Source: Eubacterium sp. (lineage in GTDB: Bacteria; Bacillota; Clostridia; Lachnospirales; Lachnospiraceae). From it: 42,587 bases of DNA. A program made the translations under genes and the position numbers. How positions within the stretch are numbered: the stretch's first letter is position 1; each line of letters begins with the position of its first letter. The stretch spans positions 1-42,587 of the forward strand of contig JAFYHN010000043.1 of NCBI GenBank assembly GCA_017539165.1, in the 5' to 3' direction. The notes under the pieces are model-generated. The model ran no database searches, was not told where the DNA came from, and was given only the letters and a program-made list of their open reading frames with translations. This document shows, piece by piece, positions 8,313-16,221 of the stretch.

Positions 8313-9245
8313 ATGGGTAATAATGAATTTGTTAAATGGTTAAAGCATAGGTGGAGACTTATAACAGTAAGAGACGGACTATATTTTAGATTTATATGGA
8401 CTACGGCAATAGCCATAACACTTGTCACAGTACTTGTAAGTGCAGGGCTCACGGCTGCTGAGATAAAAAAAGAAGAAAAGGCTGTCGCTGAAGAGGCTGA
8501 GAGACAGAAAGCCAGTGAAGAGGCTGCGCGTTTAGAAGCTATTGAAAAAGAAATGGAAGCAAAGAAGGCAACAGACACAGATGCGCTTCCATGGAATCTG
8601 ATATATGTAAGTGCGACTCATAAACTTCCAAAAGATTTTAAGGTACCGGAATTTACAGAACTGGTAAATGGTCACCAGGTTGATAGCAGAATATATCCTG
8701 ATCTGCAGAAAATGTTCGATGATGCCAGAGCGGCAGGTTTTTCACCGACGATAACTTCATCTTATATAGAATTCAAGGATCAGGAAGATCAGCTTAAAGA
8801 GAAGATAGACGAACTCGTTGAGGAAGGAAAGACTCAGGAACAGGCTGAGGTGGAAGCTAAGGCGTTTGTAGCTGATTCAGGTACAAACGAGCACGAGACA
8901 GGCCTGGCCATCGATGTTGATGCTGAAGAAGTAGAAGAGGAATCTGAATCAGAAGAAGACGAGGAAGATGAAGAAGTAGACGAAGCAGAAGACGGAGAAA
9001 ACGAGGGAGAAGAAAATACAGAGGAAAAAGGCGATAAGGAAGAAGACGTTCACAAGAAGCTGTGGAAATGGCTTGAGGATAATAGTTATAAATATGGTTT
9101 TATCGTGAGATATCCTGCTAATAAATCTTCTATCACTGGAGTTACTTCAGAAGAGAAGCATCTGAGATATGTTGGTGTCAAGGAAGCTACTGAAATGCAT
9201 AAGAGCGGTATATGCCTTGAAGAGTATCTTGGGGTTACTAAGTAA
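8313..9245 (+). CDS. VanY-like D-alanyl-D-alanine carboxypeptidase (M15B) with acidic insert
   Basis: Membrane-anchored zinc peptidase of 310 residues, expected to trim the terminal D-Ala of peptidoglycan stem peptides. Layout: one membrane span (about 26-48), a charged helical stalk rich in Glu/Ala/Lys (48-87), then the M15B domain. Zinc and catalytic residues are present: SGTNEHETGLAID with His194 and Asp201, and EEKHLRYVG with Glu280 and His283. An almost purely acidic segment (about 204-246) is inserted between these motifs, where VanY relatives run directly into the WL.DNSYKYGFI block. ATG 8313 is preferred over GTG 8301 because GGAGAG lies just upstream of it. It is the last gene of the envelope operon, ending at a strong hairpin. 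Confidence 0.83.
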   Translation: MGNNEFVKWLKHRWRLITVRDGLYFRFIWTTAIAITLVTVLVSAGLTAAEIKKEEKAVAEEAERQKASEEAARLEAIEKEMEAKKATDTDALPWNLIYVSATHKLPKDFKVPEFTELVNGHQVDSRIYPDLQKMFDDARAAGFSPTITSSYIEFKDQEDQLKEKIDELVEEGKTQEQAEVEAKAFVADSGTNEHETGLAIDVDAEEVEEESESEEDEEDEEVDEAEDGENEGEENTEEKGDKEEDVHKKLWKWLEDNSYKYGFIVRYPANKSSITGVTSEEKHLRYVGVKEATEMHKSGICLEEYLGVTK

Positions 9246-9290
9246 AAACTGATTCTGATGTACAGATGATTATTAAATAAGCAAAGAATA

Positions 9291-9320
9291 AGCCGAGAGT
9301 GATGATCACTCTCGGCTTTT
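9291..9320. terminator. Bidirectional terminator between the vanY-like gene and prs
   Basis: Perfect 12-bp stem AGCCGAGAGTGA (9291-9302) and TCACTCTCGGCT (9306-9317) with a 3-base loop and a TTTT tail. A/T-rich flanks on both sides suit the two convergent genes. Confidence 0.9.
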
Positions 9321-9344
9321 ATAATCTTACATACGTATTGATGA

Positions 9345-10553
9345 TTAACCAATTGAAGGTCTGTCATAATTATCTGATATTGTATGTTTTTCTCTATATT
9401 CGTTAAGTCTTGCCTGAATTCTTTCTGTTGGATTGAGAAGCTCGCTGATTGAAGAATCATGATTCATGTGATCGATGATTATTGCGAGATACTTGCTCAT
9501 ATCTGCTGAACTGTACCATTCTCTGTTAAAGAGGTCCGGATTCTGATAGCATACATTTGTAGATATAACTTTATCAATAGTACCCTCTTCATAAGCCTTG
9601 TCAAATACTTCGAGTCCGGCTGTGAAGAGACCAAATGTAGCAAAACAGAATACTCTCTTAGCTTTTCTCTTCTTCAGCTGTCTGCATACGTCAAGCATGC
9701 TTTCTCCGGAAGCTATCATATCATCAACGATGATAACGTCCTTTCCTTCAACTGAATCTCCAAGAAATTCGTGAGCTACGATAGGGTTCTTTCCGTTAAC
9801 GATTCTTGTGTAATCTCTTCTCTTGTAGAACATACCAACGTCAACGCCAAAGTGGTTTGCGAAGTAGATGGCTCTGTGCATAGCTCCCTCATCAGGGCTT
9901 ATAACCATCATATGCTCATTATCGAGCTCAAGATCATTTGTTGACTTTAAGAGACATTTGATAAACTGATAAGTAGGCATCAGGTTCTCGAAACCAACTG
10001 TTGGAATAGCATTCTGTACTCTTGGGTCATGTGCATCAAATGTTATGATATTTGAAACTCCCATGGCAACGAGTTCCTGAAGTGCAAGTGCACAGTCGAG
10101 AGATTCACGGCTGTTTCTCTTGTGCTGTCTGGACTCATACAGAAATGGCATGATAACATTTATTCTATGAGCTTTTCCTGCGCTTGCAGCAATCATTCTT
10201 TTTATGTCTGCATAATGCTCATCAGGTGTCATCGGAACCATTCGACCACCGAGGTTGTATTCGATTCCGGTGTTTGTAACATCTGCAAGGATGTAAAGGT
10301 CAGTTCCTCTTACAGAGTCACGAAGTGTACCTTTAGCTTCTCCGGATGCAAATCTCGGGCAGCATGATTTGAGTAGATAAGAATCCCTGGTGTAACCGTT
10401 AAACAGTAATTGGTCTTTGTTGATGTGTTCGCGTTCGTTGCGCCACTTTACAAGGTATTCATCCACCTTTGCTCCTAATTTTTCGCTGCTTTGGAGAGCG
10501 ATAATTCCGAGCTTTCCGTCAGGTACTGTGATGAGTTTACTTTGATCAGGCAT
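9345..10553 (-). CDS. prs: Ribose-phosphate pyrophosphokinase (long form)
   Basis: Makes PRPP from ribose-5-phosphate and ATP, the precursor of purines, pyrimidines, NAD, His and Trp. It has 402 residues against about 315 for classical Prs. The PRPP-binding loop is clear as VIIVDDMIASGES, and FLYESRQHKR and FDAHDPRVQNAIP match the ATP and catalytic regions. The extra length sits at the N-terminus (before GTDLYILADV) and at the C-terminus (after the YLAIIIDHM block). Its start overlaps the end of the DnaI-like gene by eight bases, so it is the third gene of a dnaD-dnaI-prs operon. Confidence 0.88.
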   Translation of the reverse strand: MPDQSKLITVPDGKLGIIALQSSEKLGAKVDEYLVKWRNEREHINKDQLLFNGYTRDSYLLKSCCPRFASGEAKGTLRDSVRGTDLYILADVTNTGIEYNLGGRMVPMTPDEHYADIKRMIAASAGKAHRINVIMPFLYESRQHKRNSRESLDCALALQELVAMGVSNIITFDAHDPRVQNAIPTVGFENLMPTYQFIKCLLKSTNDLELDNEHMMVISPDEGAMHRAIYFANHFGVDVGMFYKRRDYTRIVNGKNPIVAHEFLGDSVEGKDVIIVDDMIASGESMLDVCRQLKKRKAKRVFCFATFGLFTAGLEVFDKAYEEGTIDKVISTNVCYQNPDLFNREWYSSADMSKYLAIIIDHMNHDSSISELLNPTERIQARLNEYREKHTISDNYDRPSIG

Positions 10554-11553
10554 TGTGGTTTTCCTCCATATTGTTCAGGTGTTTACGGTATCTTATATCA
10601 TCTCCGAAGAGTGGAAACAGAACATAGGATTTCGCAAATCTAGACATTACGCGTTCGGTATATCTGTCCTGAAGCGTTTCAAGATCAAGATTGGTCGTGA
10701 TTATGGTTGAGAGATTGCTGAGCATTCTCTTGTTTATAATCTCGAAGAGCTGAGATCTTGTAAAACTGGACATAACCTCTGTTCCCAGATCGTCAATTAT
10801 CAGTAAGTCGCTGCTGTACAGATAATTGTAAATGGCTTCCAGAGCAGATGATCTTGAATGGGACATTATATAGGTACTTAAAATGTCCTCAAAGAGTTCA
10901 TTTGCTGAAAGATACAGAACAGAATGTCCGTTATCAAGAAGAGCCTTTGCTATGCAGTTGGATAGAAATGTTTTTCCAAGTCCCGTGCTACCGTATATTA
11001 ATATGTTACCATGTTCTTTATCAAAATTATCAACAAAAGTTTTGGCTTTTTTAAGAATATGTGAGGCATTTTCATGAGGAGACCTGCCTCTTTTCGAATC
11101 GGGAACCTTACTGTAGTTATCGAGTGAAAAAGTTGAGAAGTTTTCCCGCTCAAAAATATTCTTCAGATTGGAACGTTTATACAGCTCGGAAATTCTCAGA
11201 TTTCGAACACAGGAGCATACCTTTCCGTCTATTTCTCCCCAGTCTTTGCAGACAGGACAGTTAAATATCGGTTCCAGGTAATCCTCAGGAAAACCATTGC
11301 TTCTGAGAAGTTCCTTCTTCTTGTGGGATAAGCTGCTGAGCTTTTCGCTTAAAGCCTCATCTTTAGGGTTACCCATAAGACGATTCTTAGCCTCTGTTAT
11401 GGCTATATCAGATAGAGAATCATCTATATTTTTGATTTCCGGAATCTTGGAATATATCTCATCAATTCGGCTGTTGTGAAGTGCTTCGTTTCTGGAACGT
11501 ATACGGCTGAGATGAGATACTATATCTATGCTTTCAATTTCTTTTACTATCAT
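10546..11553 (-). CDS. dnaI: DnaI/DnaC-like helicase loader ATPase
   Basis: AAA+ ATPase of 335 residues related to DnaC/DnaI, which loads the replicative helicase onto DNA at origins and restart sites. A probable zinc site CPVCKDWGEIDGKVCSC lies near residue 100, as in the DnaI N-terminal domain. Walker A GSTGLGKTF is near 190 and Walker B LLIIDDLGTE near 250, followed by TRSQLFEIINKR and an arginine-finger type VMSRF. The start ATG at 11553 is preceded by GAAGG inside the end of dnaD, and only two bases separate the two genes. Naming as dnaI rather than dnaC is by context with the DnaD-domain gene. Confidence 0.85.
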   Translation of the reverse strand: MIVKEIESIDIVSHLSRIRSRNEALHNSRIDEIYSKIPEIKNIDDSLSDIAITEAKNRLMGNPKDEALSEKLSSLSHKKKELLRSNGFPEDYLEPIFNCPVCKDWGEIDGKVCSCVRNLRISELYKRSNLKNIFERENFSTFSLDNYSKVPDSKRGRSPHENASHILKKAKTFVDNFDKEHGNILIYGSTGLGKTFLSNCIAKALLDNGHSVLYLSANELFEDILSTYIMSHSRSSALEAIYNYLYSSDLLIIDDLGTEVMSSFTRSQLFEIINKRMLSNLSTIITTNLDLETLQDRYTERVMSRFAKSYVLFPLFGDDIRYRKHLNNMEENHNA

Positions 11554-11555
11554 TA

Positions 11556-12653
11556 CTAACCTTCGTTAAGATAAAACTGTTCAAGCTGTCTGAGCTTATC
11601 TGTTTTTGATTTCTTTGTTTCGGCAGTCTGTCTTGATGCCGGTTTTGAATTCTTAGCATGTGATTCGTCAAGAGCAGCTATATCTGATAAGCTGTGAACG
11701 TTATTCTTATACCATTTCTCAAGGATTCCGTTAACATACGGGAAGTTTGCGTCATGAGGCTTGCTTGTTATAGCTCTGTTGCACGCTTCTATGATTATGG
11801 TATCTGAGAAACCGTAATCTCTGGTCCATGTATCGATGAACTTCTTCTCAACCGGAGCAGGAGAGAAACGGCTTGTTATTCCAAGTGTCTTGAGAATTCT
11901 GCTGTAAAGTGTCAGATATCTTGTTGAATATTCTTCGGCTTCGTCTCTGTTAGAGATACCTTCTTCATACCAGTTCTTAGCTACTTTCTCAATGTAACTG
12001 AAACTGGTCTTTTTAATCTCGGCACAGTATTCAAGAAGATACTCACAGAGATCAAATGAGAATCCAAGCTGATCTTTTATATATATAAGTGAATTAAGTT
12101 CCTTCTGGGCAAGCTCTCTGTTGCAATAAGCTGTAGCTTCATTTATAAGATCGTGAATCTCTGGATCGCGCAGCATGCCAGATAGATCTTCTGGAGAAGG
12201 CTGCTTCTTGCGAGGAGCCTTAAGTGCTTCCGTCTGTACATCTGCAGGTTTTGTTATCTCTTCGATTTCTTTGGATTCTTCTTTCTGAGTGCTCTTTCTT
12301 ACGGACTGAGCAAGAGTGAAGTCAACAACCTTAAGTTCAGAAGTGATATCCATATCAGGTTTCTTAAGCGTCTTAAGGATGATTCCTGTAACCTCTTTTT
12401 TGTCATTATAACTGAGTCTCAGAACGTCCTGCTTGATCCAGTATTTGATGCCACGACATACATCCTTCTCAGTGCAGTTAAGATGGTCTGCAATCTTGCT
12501 GAATGAGATAGGTTCAGCTGCTGCCGAAAGCATCGATAAATACAGGTAAAGCTTAACAAAATCGCCGTTTGCATCTGTCATATAATACTTAATAAAATTG
12601 TTGGAAATACTTGTATAGGAATCCTCTTCTGAGGCGATGTTAATTGTGTCCAT
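11556..12653 (-). CDS. dnaD: DnaD-domain replication initiation protein
   Basis: Primosomal protein of 365 residues with DnaB/DnaD family features, which in Firmicutes acts between DnaA and helicase loading. The N-terminal ~90 residues look like a winged helix (FSKIADHLNCTEKDVCRGIKYW). After a charged linker (about 115-160), a DnaD-type domain carries VAKNWYEEGISNRDEAEEY, and a second copy-like segment ends in FPYVNGILEKWYKNNV, matching the YxxxI..W motif of the family. It is first in the operon, behind a good promoter (12704-12732). Upstream lies a cluster of DnaA-box-like nonamers. It could equally be named dnaB in the Bacillus sense. Confidence 0.8.
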   Translation of the reverse strand: MDTINIASEEDSYTSISNNFIKYYMTDANGDFVKLYLYLSMLSAAAEPISFSKIADHLNCTEKDVCRGIKYWIKQDVLRLSYNDKKEVTGIILKTLKKPDMDITSELKVVDFTLAQSVRKSTQKEESKEIEEITKPADVQTEALKAPRKKQPSPEDLSGMLRDPEIHDLINEATAYCNRELAQKELNSLIYIKDQLGFSFDLCEYLLEYCAEIKKTSFSYIEKVAKNWYEEGISNRDEAEEYSTRYLTLYSRILKTLGITSRFSPAPVEKKFIDTWTRDYGFSDTIIIEACNRAITSKPHDANFPYVNGILEKWYKNNVHSLSDIAALDESHAKNSKPASRQTAETKKSKTDKLRQLEQFYLNEG

Positions 12654-12703
12654 TTAGTTCAAAACCTTCTCTCATAATTTATGCAATTTTTGACTGCTAA
12701 TGC

Positions 12704-12732
12704 ATTGTATCAGAAGAAGGATTTAATTGCAA
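12704..12732 (-). promoter_or_regulatory. dnaD operon promoter
   Basis: On the minus strand TTGCAA (12732-12727), a 17-bp spacer and TACAAT (12709-12704), with TG one base before the -10. It lies about 50 bases upstream of the dnaD start. Confidence 0.72.
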
Positions 12733-12768
12733 ACACACATGTGGCTTCACTGTGCATTATATGTGGTG

Positions 12769-12926
12769 TGTTGAAAATGTTGATGATGTTGATATGTGAC
12801 AAAACATTCTGAGAAGGGTACGAAAAAAGGGACTTTACGGTTTTCGAAAAGTCCCTTGTCCATGTTGATAATTATAACACAATGGTTTACATAATATAAA
12901 AATTCATTTTGTGGATATGTTGATAA
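12769..12926 (-). promoter_or_regulatory. Cluster of six DnaA-box-like nonamers
   Basis: Read on the minus strand, all in the same direction: TTATCAACA (12926-12918), ATATCCACA (12918-12910), TTATCAACA (12871-12863), ATATCAACA (12795-12787), TCATCAACA (12786-12778) and TTTTCAACA (12777-12769). The DnaA consensus is TTATCCACA, and three of the six differ from it at one position. They lie upstream of the dnaD promoter. The motif match is visible; DnaA binding is inference. Confidence 0.55.
12827..12857 (-). terminator. murC terminator
   Basis: Stem AAGGGACTTT (12827-12836) and AAAGTCCCTT (12848-12857). On the minus strand it is followed by a run of six T, fitting termination of murC transcription. 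Confidence 0.8.
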
Positions 12927-12930
12927 CTCA

Positions 12931-14319
12931 CTATTTCAAGAGCTCCATCCCCACACTGTCTATATTTCCGGCTCCCATAGTTATTAACATGTCATTGTTT
13001 TTGCAAGAATTTTTAAAATATTTTTTAATGCTTTCGAAATCTCCGAGATACACTGCGTCACATCCAAGTTTCTGGAGTTTTTCGGCAAGATCTTTTGACG
13101 AGACAGAGCCGTCATCAAGCTCTCTTGCAGCATAAATATCAGCAAGCAGAACGTGGTCGCAAACTGACAGTGCCTCCGCAAATGAATCAAGGTGTGCCTT
13201 TGTTCTTGAATAAGTATGAGGCTGGAATGCAACCCAGAGTTCATTCTTCACAACTGCTTTAGCTACTGCAAGAGAAGCAGCAATCTCAGTTGGATGATGA
13301 GCATAGTCATCGATAATGGTTGCACCTTCTGAAGTAGTTCCCTTGTATTGGAAACGTCTGTCTGCACTATGGCAGAGTCTGAGTCCTTCCTTTATAGTAT
13401 CAAGATCGATACCTATATATTCGGAAGCTGCGATAGCAGATAGTGAGTTGATGGCATTGTGTTCTCCCATAACTGAGAGAGATACTTGTCCTTTGTTTTC
13501 TCCATTTATATATAATGTATAAGTAGGCTGACCGAGTTCGTTAAGAGTGATGTCCTTAGCCTGATATGTATTTCCATCATTTTTTCCGAATGTAATCTTC
13601 GTGATGTTTTTATCCTTTACGGCATCCAGAATCTGATCGGTGTATTGCATGTCTCCATTTACGATCAGAACTCCGCCGTCAACTGTTTTGGTTGCAAAAG
13701 TTGCAAATGAACTTGCGATATTTTCGATATTCTTAAAGAAATCCAGATGATCGTTATCAACATTGAGTATGATACTTGCATATGGTCTGAAATGATGATA
13801 ACTGTTTGTGTATTCACAAGCTTCTGTGACAAAGTAGTCTGATGAACCTACTCGGATATTTCCTCCGATTGCCTCGAGCATTCCTCCTATGGATATAGTA
13901 GGATCTGTATTGGCATTTAGCATGATGTGAGACATCATGGATGTAGTAGTAGTTTTTCCGTGAGTACCGGCAACAGCTACACTGTATTTGTAGTTATCCA
14001 TCAGCTGACCGAGGAACTCTGCTCTGGAGAGAAGAGGTATGTTTCTCTTTTTAACCTCTATGAGTTCTTCGTTGTCTTCGTGGATGGCTGCCGTGTAAAC
14101 TACGAAGCTGATGTCGTCAGTTATGTTAGAGGCAACCTGTCCTATATATACTTTGATTCCGCGTTCTTCCAAAACTTTTGTTGTATCGGATTCTTTCATA
14201 TCTGAACCAGATACTGTGAAACCGGCGTTTTTCAAAATCTCTGCAAGTCCACTCATGCTTATTCCGCCAATGCCTATAAAATGAGCATGTACAGGACTTT
14301 TAAAATCAACTTTATACAT
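12931..14319 (-). CDS. murC: UDP-N-acetylmuramate--L-alanine ligase
   Basis: Cytoplasmic Mur ligase that adds L-Ala to UDP-MurNAc with ATP, the first amino acid of the peptidoglycan stem. It has 462 residues, the normal length. The N-terminal Rossmann-type domain starts HFIGIGGISMSGLAEIL. The ATP loop is VAGTHGKTTTTSM, followed by TEACEYTNSYHHF and LNVDNDHLDFF of the central domain. The C-terminal domain carries IDDYAHHPTEIAASL and FQPHTYSRT, diagnostic of MurC. The start ATG at 14319 has AAGGA six bases upstream. It appears monocistronic, with its own terminator. Confidence 0.95.
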   Translation of the reverse strand: MYKVDFKSPVHAHFIGIGGISMSGLAEILKNAGFTVSGSDMKESDTTKVLEERGIKVYIGQVASNITDDISFVVYTAAIHEDNEELIEVKKRNIPLLSRAEFLGQLMDNYKYSVAVAGTHGKTTTTSMMSHIMLNANTDPTISIGGMLEAIGGNIRVGSSDYFVTEACEYTNSYHHFRPYASIILNVDNDHLDFFKNIENIASSFATFATKTVDGGVLIVNGDMQYTDQILDAVKDKNITKITFGKNDGNTYQAKDITLNELGQPTYTLYINGENKGQVSLSVMGEHNAINSLSAIAASEYIGIDLDTIKEGLRLCHSADRRFQYKGTTSEGATIIDDYAHHPTEIAASLAVAKAVVKNELWVAFQPHTYSRTKAHLDSFAEALSVCDHVLLADIYAARELDDGSVSSKDLAEKLQKLGCDAVYLGDFESIKKYFKNSCKNNDMLITMGAGNIDSVGMELLK

Positions 14320-14341
14320 TGAATATCCTTCTTTCTTATCA

Positions 14342-14363
14342 AGCAGCTGAATTATGCAGCTGC
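14342..14363 (-). promoter_or_regulatory. murC 5' leader hairpin
   Basis: GCAGCTG and CAGCTGC around a 7-base loop, about 25 bases upstream of the murC start. It would form in the murC mRNA leader; function unknown. Confidence 0.4.
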
Positions 14364-14386
14364 CTTATTATATGAATAGCGTCACC

Positions 14387-14395
14387 ATTCTACCA
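14387..14395 (-). promoter_or_regulatory. murC extended -10 promoter
   Basis: Minus strand TGG followed by TAGAAT (14392-14387). The -35 is weak (TTTCAT at 17 bp). Confidence 0.45.
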
Positions 14396-14427
14396 TATTA
14401 ATGTAAAATATGAAAGTCTGTATGAAA

Positions 14428-14444
14428 TAAGTTTAGAAAACTTA
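14428..14444. promoter_or_regulatory. Palindrome between the murC and ilvE promoters
   Basis: TAAGTTT-aga-AAACTTA is a perfect 7-bp inverted repeat 28 bases upstream of the ilvE -35. It resembles a weak CodY box in character (A/T-rich palindrome) but differs from the CodY consensus at five of 15 positions. Confidence 0.35.
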
Positions 14445-14472
14445 ATTATTTTAAAGAAACATATGTTTTTAC

Positions 14473-14501
14473 TTGACATTCTAAATAATGAGGGGTAAAT
14501 T
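14473..14501 (+). promoter_or_regulatory. ilvE promoter
   Basis: Consensus -35 TTGACA (14473-14478), 17-bp spacer, -10 TAAATT (14496-14501). The ilvE ATG is 37 bases downstream. Confidence 0.75.
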
Positions 14502-14537
14502 TGAAGAAGTTAATCATTTTTGAGAGGAGTTGTTATC

Positions 14538-15560
14538 ATGGCAAAGAAGGATATCGATTGGGGTTCTTTAGGCTTTGGATATATGGAGACTGACAAGAGC
14601 TATGTTTCAAATTATAAGAATGGAGCATGGGATGACGGTGTGCTTACAGATAATCACACTATCACAATGAGCGAGTGTGCTTGTGTACTTCATTATTCAC
14701 AGTCATGTTTTGAAGGACTCAAAGCTTATGAAACAGAGGATGGTCATATTGTAACATTCAGACCTGACCTTAATGCACAGAGAATGGTAGATACAGCTAA
14801 GAGACTCGAGATGCCTCCATTCCCTGTAGATAGATTTATAGATGCAGTAGAACAGGTTGTAAAAGCAAATGTAGACTGGGTTCCACCATATGGATCAGGT
14901 GCAACTCTCTACATTCGTCCTTTTATGTTTGGTTCTAATTCAGTTATAGGTGTTAAGCCTGCTGATGAATATCAGTTCAGAATTCTTACTACACCTGTTG
15001 GCCCTTACTTCAAGGGTGGTGCTAAGCCTATCACTATCAGAGTAAGTGATTTCGACAGAGCAGCTCCTCATGGAACAGGACATATCAAAGCTGGACTTAA
15101 CTACGCTATGTCGCTTCATGCTATCGTAGATGCTCATAACAAGGGCTTCGATGAGAATATGTATCTTGATCCTTCATCAAGAACTAAAGTAGAGGAGACA
15201 GGCGGAGCAAACTTTATCTTTATTAAAGGTAACAAGTTTATCACTCCTAAGTCAGACAGTATACTTCCATCAGTAACTCGTCGTTCACTCGAGGTTGTTG
15301 CTGCTCAGTATCTTGGAATGGAAGTTGAAGAGAGAGAAGTATTCCTTGATGAAGTTCCATCATTCGATGAGTGTGGTCTCTGCGGTACAGCTGCAGTTAT
15401 ATCACCTGTTGGAAAGGTTGTTGATCACGGTAAAGAGATCTGCTTCCCAAGTGGAATGGATGAGATGGGTCCTACGACTAAGAAGTTATATGACACACTC
15501 ACAGGCATTCAGATGTGCAGGATAGAAGGACCAGAAGGATGGGTTCGCGTTATCAAGTAA
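14538..15560 (+). CDS. ilvE: Branched-chain amino acid aminotransferase
   Basis: PLP enzyme of fold type IV that interconverts Leu, Ile and Val with their 2-oxo acids. It has 340 residues, in the long IlvE class. Visible family blocks are QSCFEGLKAYE, RPFMFGS, YLDPSSRTKVEETGGANFIF with Lys217 as the likely Schiff-base lysine, ILPSVTRRSLEVV, and the GTAAVISPVG phosphate-binding turn. ATG 14538 is chosen because GAGAGGAG lies eight bases upstream; a TTG at 14520 is also open but lies before that site. It is a single gene between its promoter and a strong terminator. The palindrome upstream may be a control site. Confidence 0.92.
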   Translation: MAKKDIDWGSLGFGYMETDKSYVSNYKNGAWDDGVLTDNHTITMSECACVLHYSQSCFEGLKAYETEDGHIVTFRPDLNAQRMVDTAKRLEMPPFPVDRFIDAVEQVVKANVDWVPPYGSGATLYIRPFMFGSNSVIGVKPADEYQFRILTTPVGPYFKGGAKPITIRVSDFDRAAPHGTGHIKAGLNYAMSLHAIVDAHNKGFDENMYLDPSSRTKVEETGGANFIFIKGNKFITPKSDSILPSVTRRSLEVVAAQYLGMEVEEREVFLDEVPSFDECGLCGTAAVISPVGKVVDHGKEICFPSGMDEMGPTTKKLYDTLTGIQMCRIEGPEGWVRVIK

Positions 15561-15584
15561 TGTGTGATTCAGTATAATATGAAT

Positions 15585-15625
15585 AAAGAAAACCTGACGA
15601 TATCACTTTTAGTCAGGTTTTCTTT
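15585..15625 (+). terminator. ilvE terminator
   Basis: AAAGAAAACCTGAC (15585-15598) pairs perfectly with GTCAGGTTTTCTTT (15612-15625). The T-rich 3' arm serves as the tail. Confidence 0.85.
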
Positions 15626-15626
15626 A

Positions 15627-15635
15627 TGTTATAAT
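15627..15635 (+). promoter_or_regulatory. Extended -10 promoter for the lipoprotein/ABC exporter genes
   Basis: TGT followed by consensus TATAAT (15630-15635), directly after the ilvE terminator. No clear -35. Confidence 0.5.
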
Positions 15636-15699
15636 TGTGTTCTGATAACAGATTATGTGCGAAAAAAGATTCTGTTAAATGGATTACTCGGAGAAAGAT

Positions 15700-16206
15700 A
15701 TGAATAAATGCGAAAAAAAGTTTTTTAAGAATGCGTTCATTTTGATGGCGGTTCTTTTTATGATGTCTCTTACTGGTTGTGGTTCTAGATATAGAACCAT
15801 AAAAAACGAAGGGATGGAGATAACCCTTTCAAAGGATTATCAGAAGGCAACTCTTGCAAATGCCACCTGGTACTATACAAGTCCTGATGGTATAGCTATG
15901 GGAGTCAGATCATTTAAGGAAGATATAGAGAAGAGCGGACTCGAAGCTAATTCTGCACAGGACTATGCAGAGGCTTATATAAGAGCTAACAACATCCCGG
16001 GGAATCCGAAGGTGAATTCCAGAGCTAATTATATGTATTTTGAGTATAACAGAAAGGTTTCTGGAACGGATTACTCTTACCTGACATGCGTGTATGATAA
16101 CAACGATGAGTTCTGGCTTGTTAACTTCGCATGCTATAAAGAGCTTTATAAAGAATATAAAAACGAATTTTTCGAATCGGCAGATTCGGTCGTATTTAAG
16201 GAATAA
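15700..16206 (+). CDS. Small predicted lipoprotein
   Basis: Secreted protein of 168 residues of unknown function. The N-terminus has Lys-rich, hydrophobic and lipobox parts, with LTGC giving Cys27 as the lipidated residue. The mature part (GMEITLSKDYQKATLANATWYYTSPDGIAMGVRSF) resembles small lipoproteins that carry a single alpha/beta surface domain, but I cannot name the family. ATG 15700 is preferred over ATG 15679 since GGAG lies six bases before it. An ABC permease follows after 15 bases, so it may be an accessory subunit or simply co-expressed. Confidence 0.7.
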   Translation: MNKCEKKFFKNAFILMAVLFMMSLTGCGSRYRTIKNEGMEITLSKDYQKATLANATWYYTSPDGIAMGVRSFKEDIEKSGLEANSAQDYAEAYIRANNIPGNPKVNSRANYMYFEYNRKVSGTDYSYLTCVYDNNDEFWLVNFACYKELYKEYKNEFFESADSVVFKE

Positions 16207-16221
16207 GGAGCGCTACCACAT

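Noticed and set aside
12654-12930. Chromosomal origin of replication
   Set aside because: DnaA-box-like sites occur, but there is no dnaA, dnaN or AT-rich unwinding element paired with them, and a terminator lies inside the cluster. A regulatory role is simpler.
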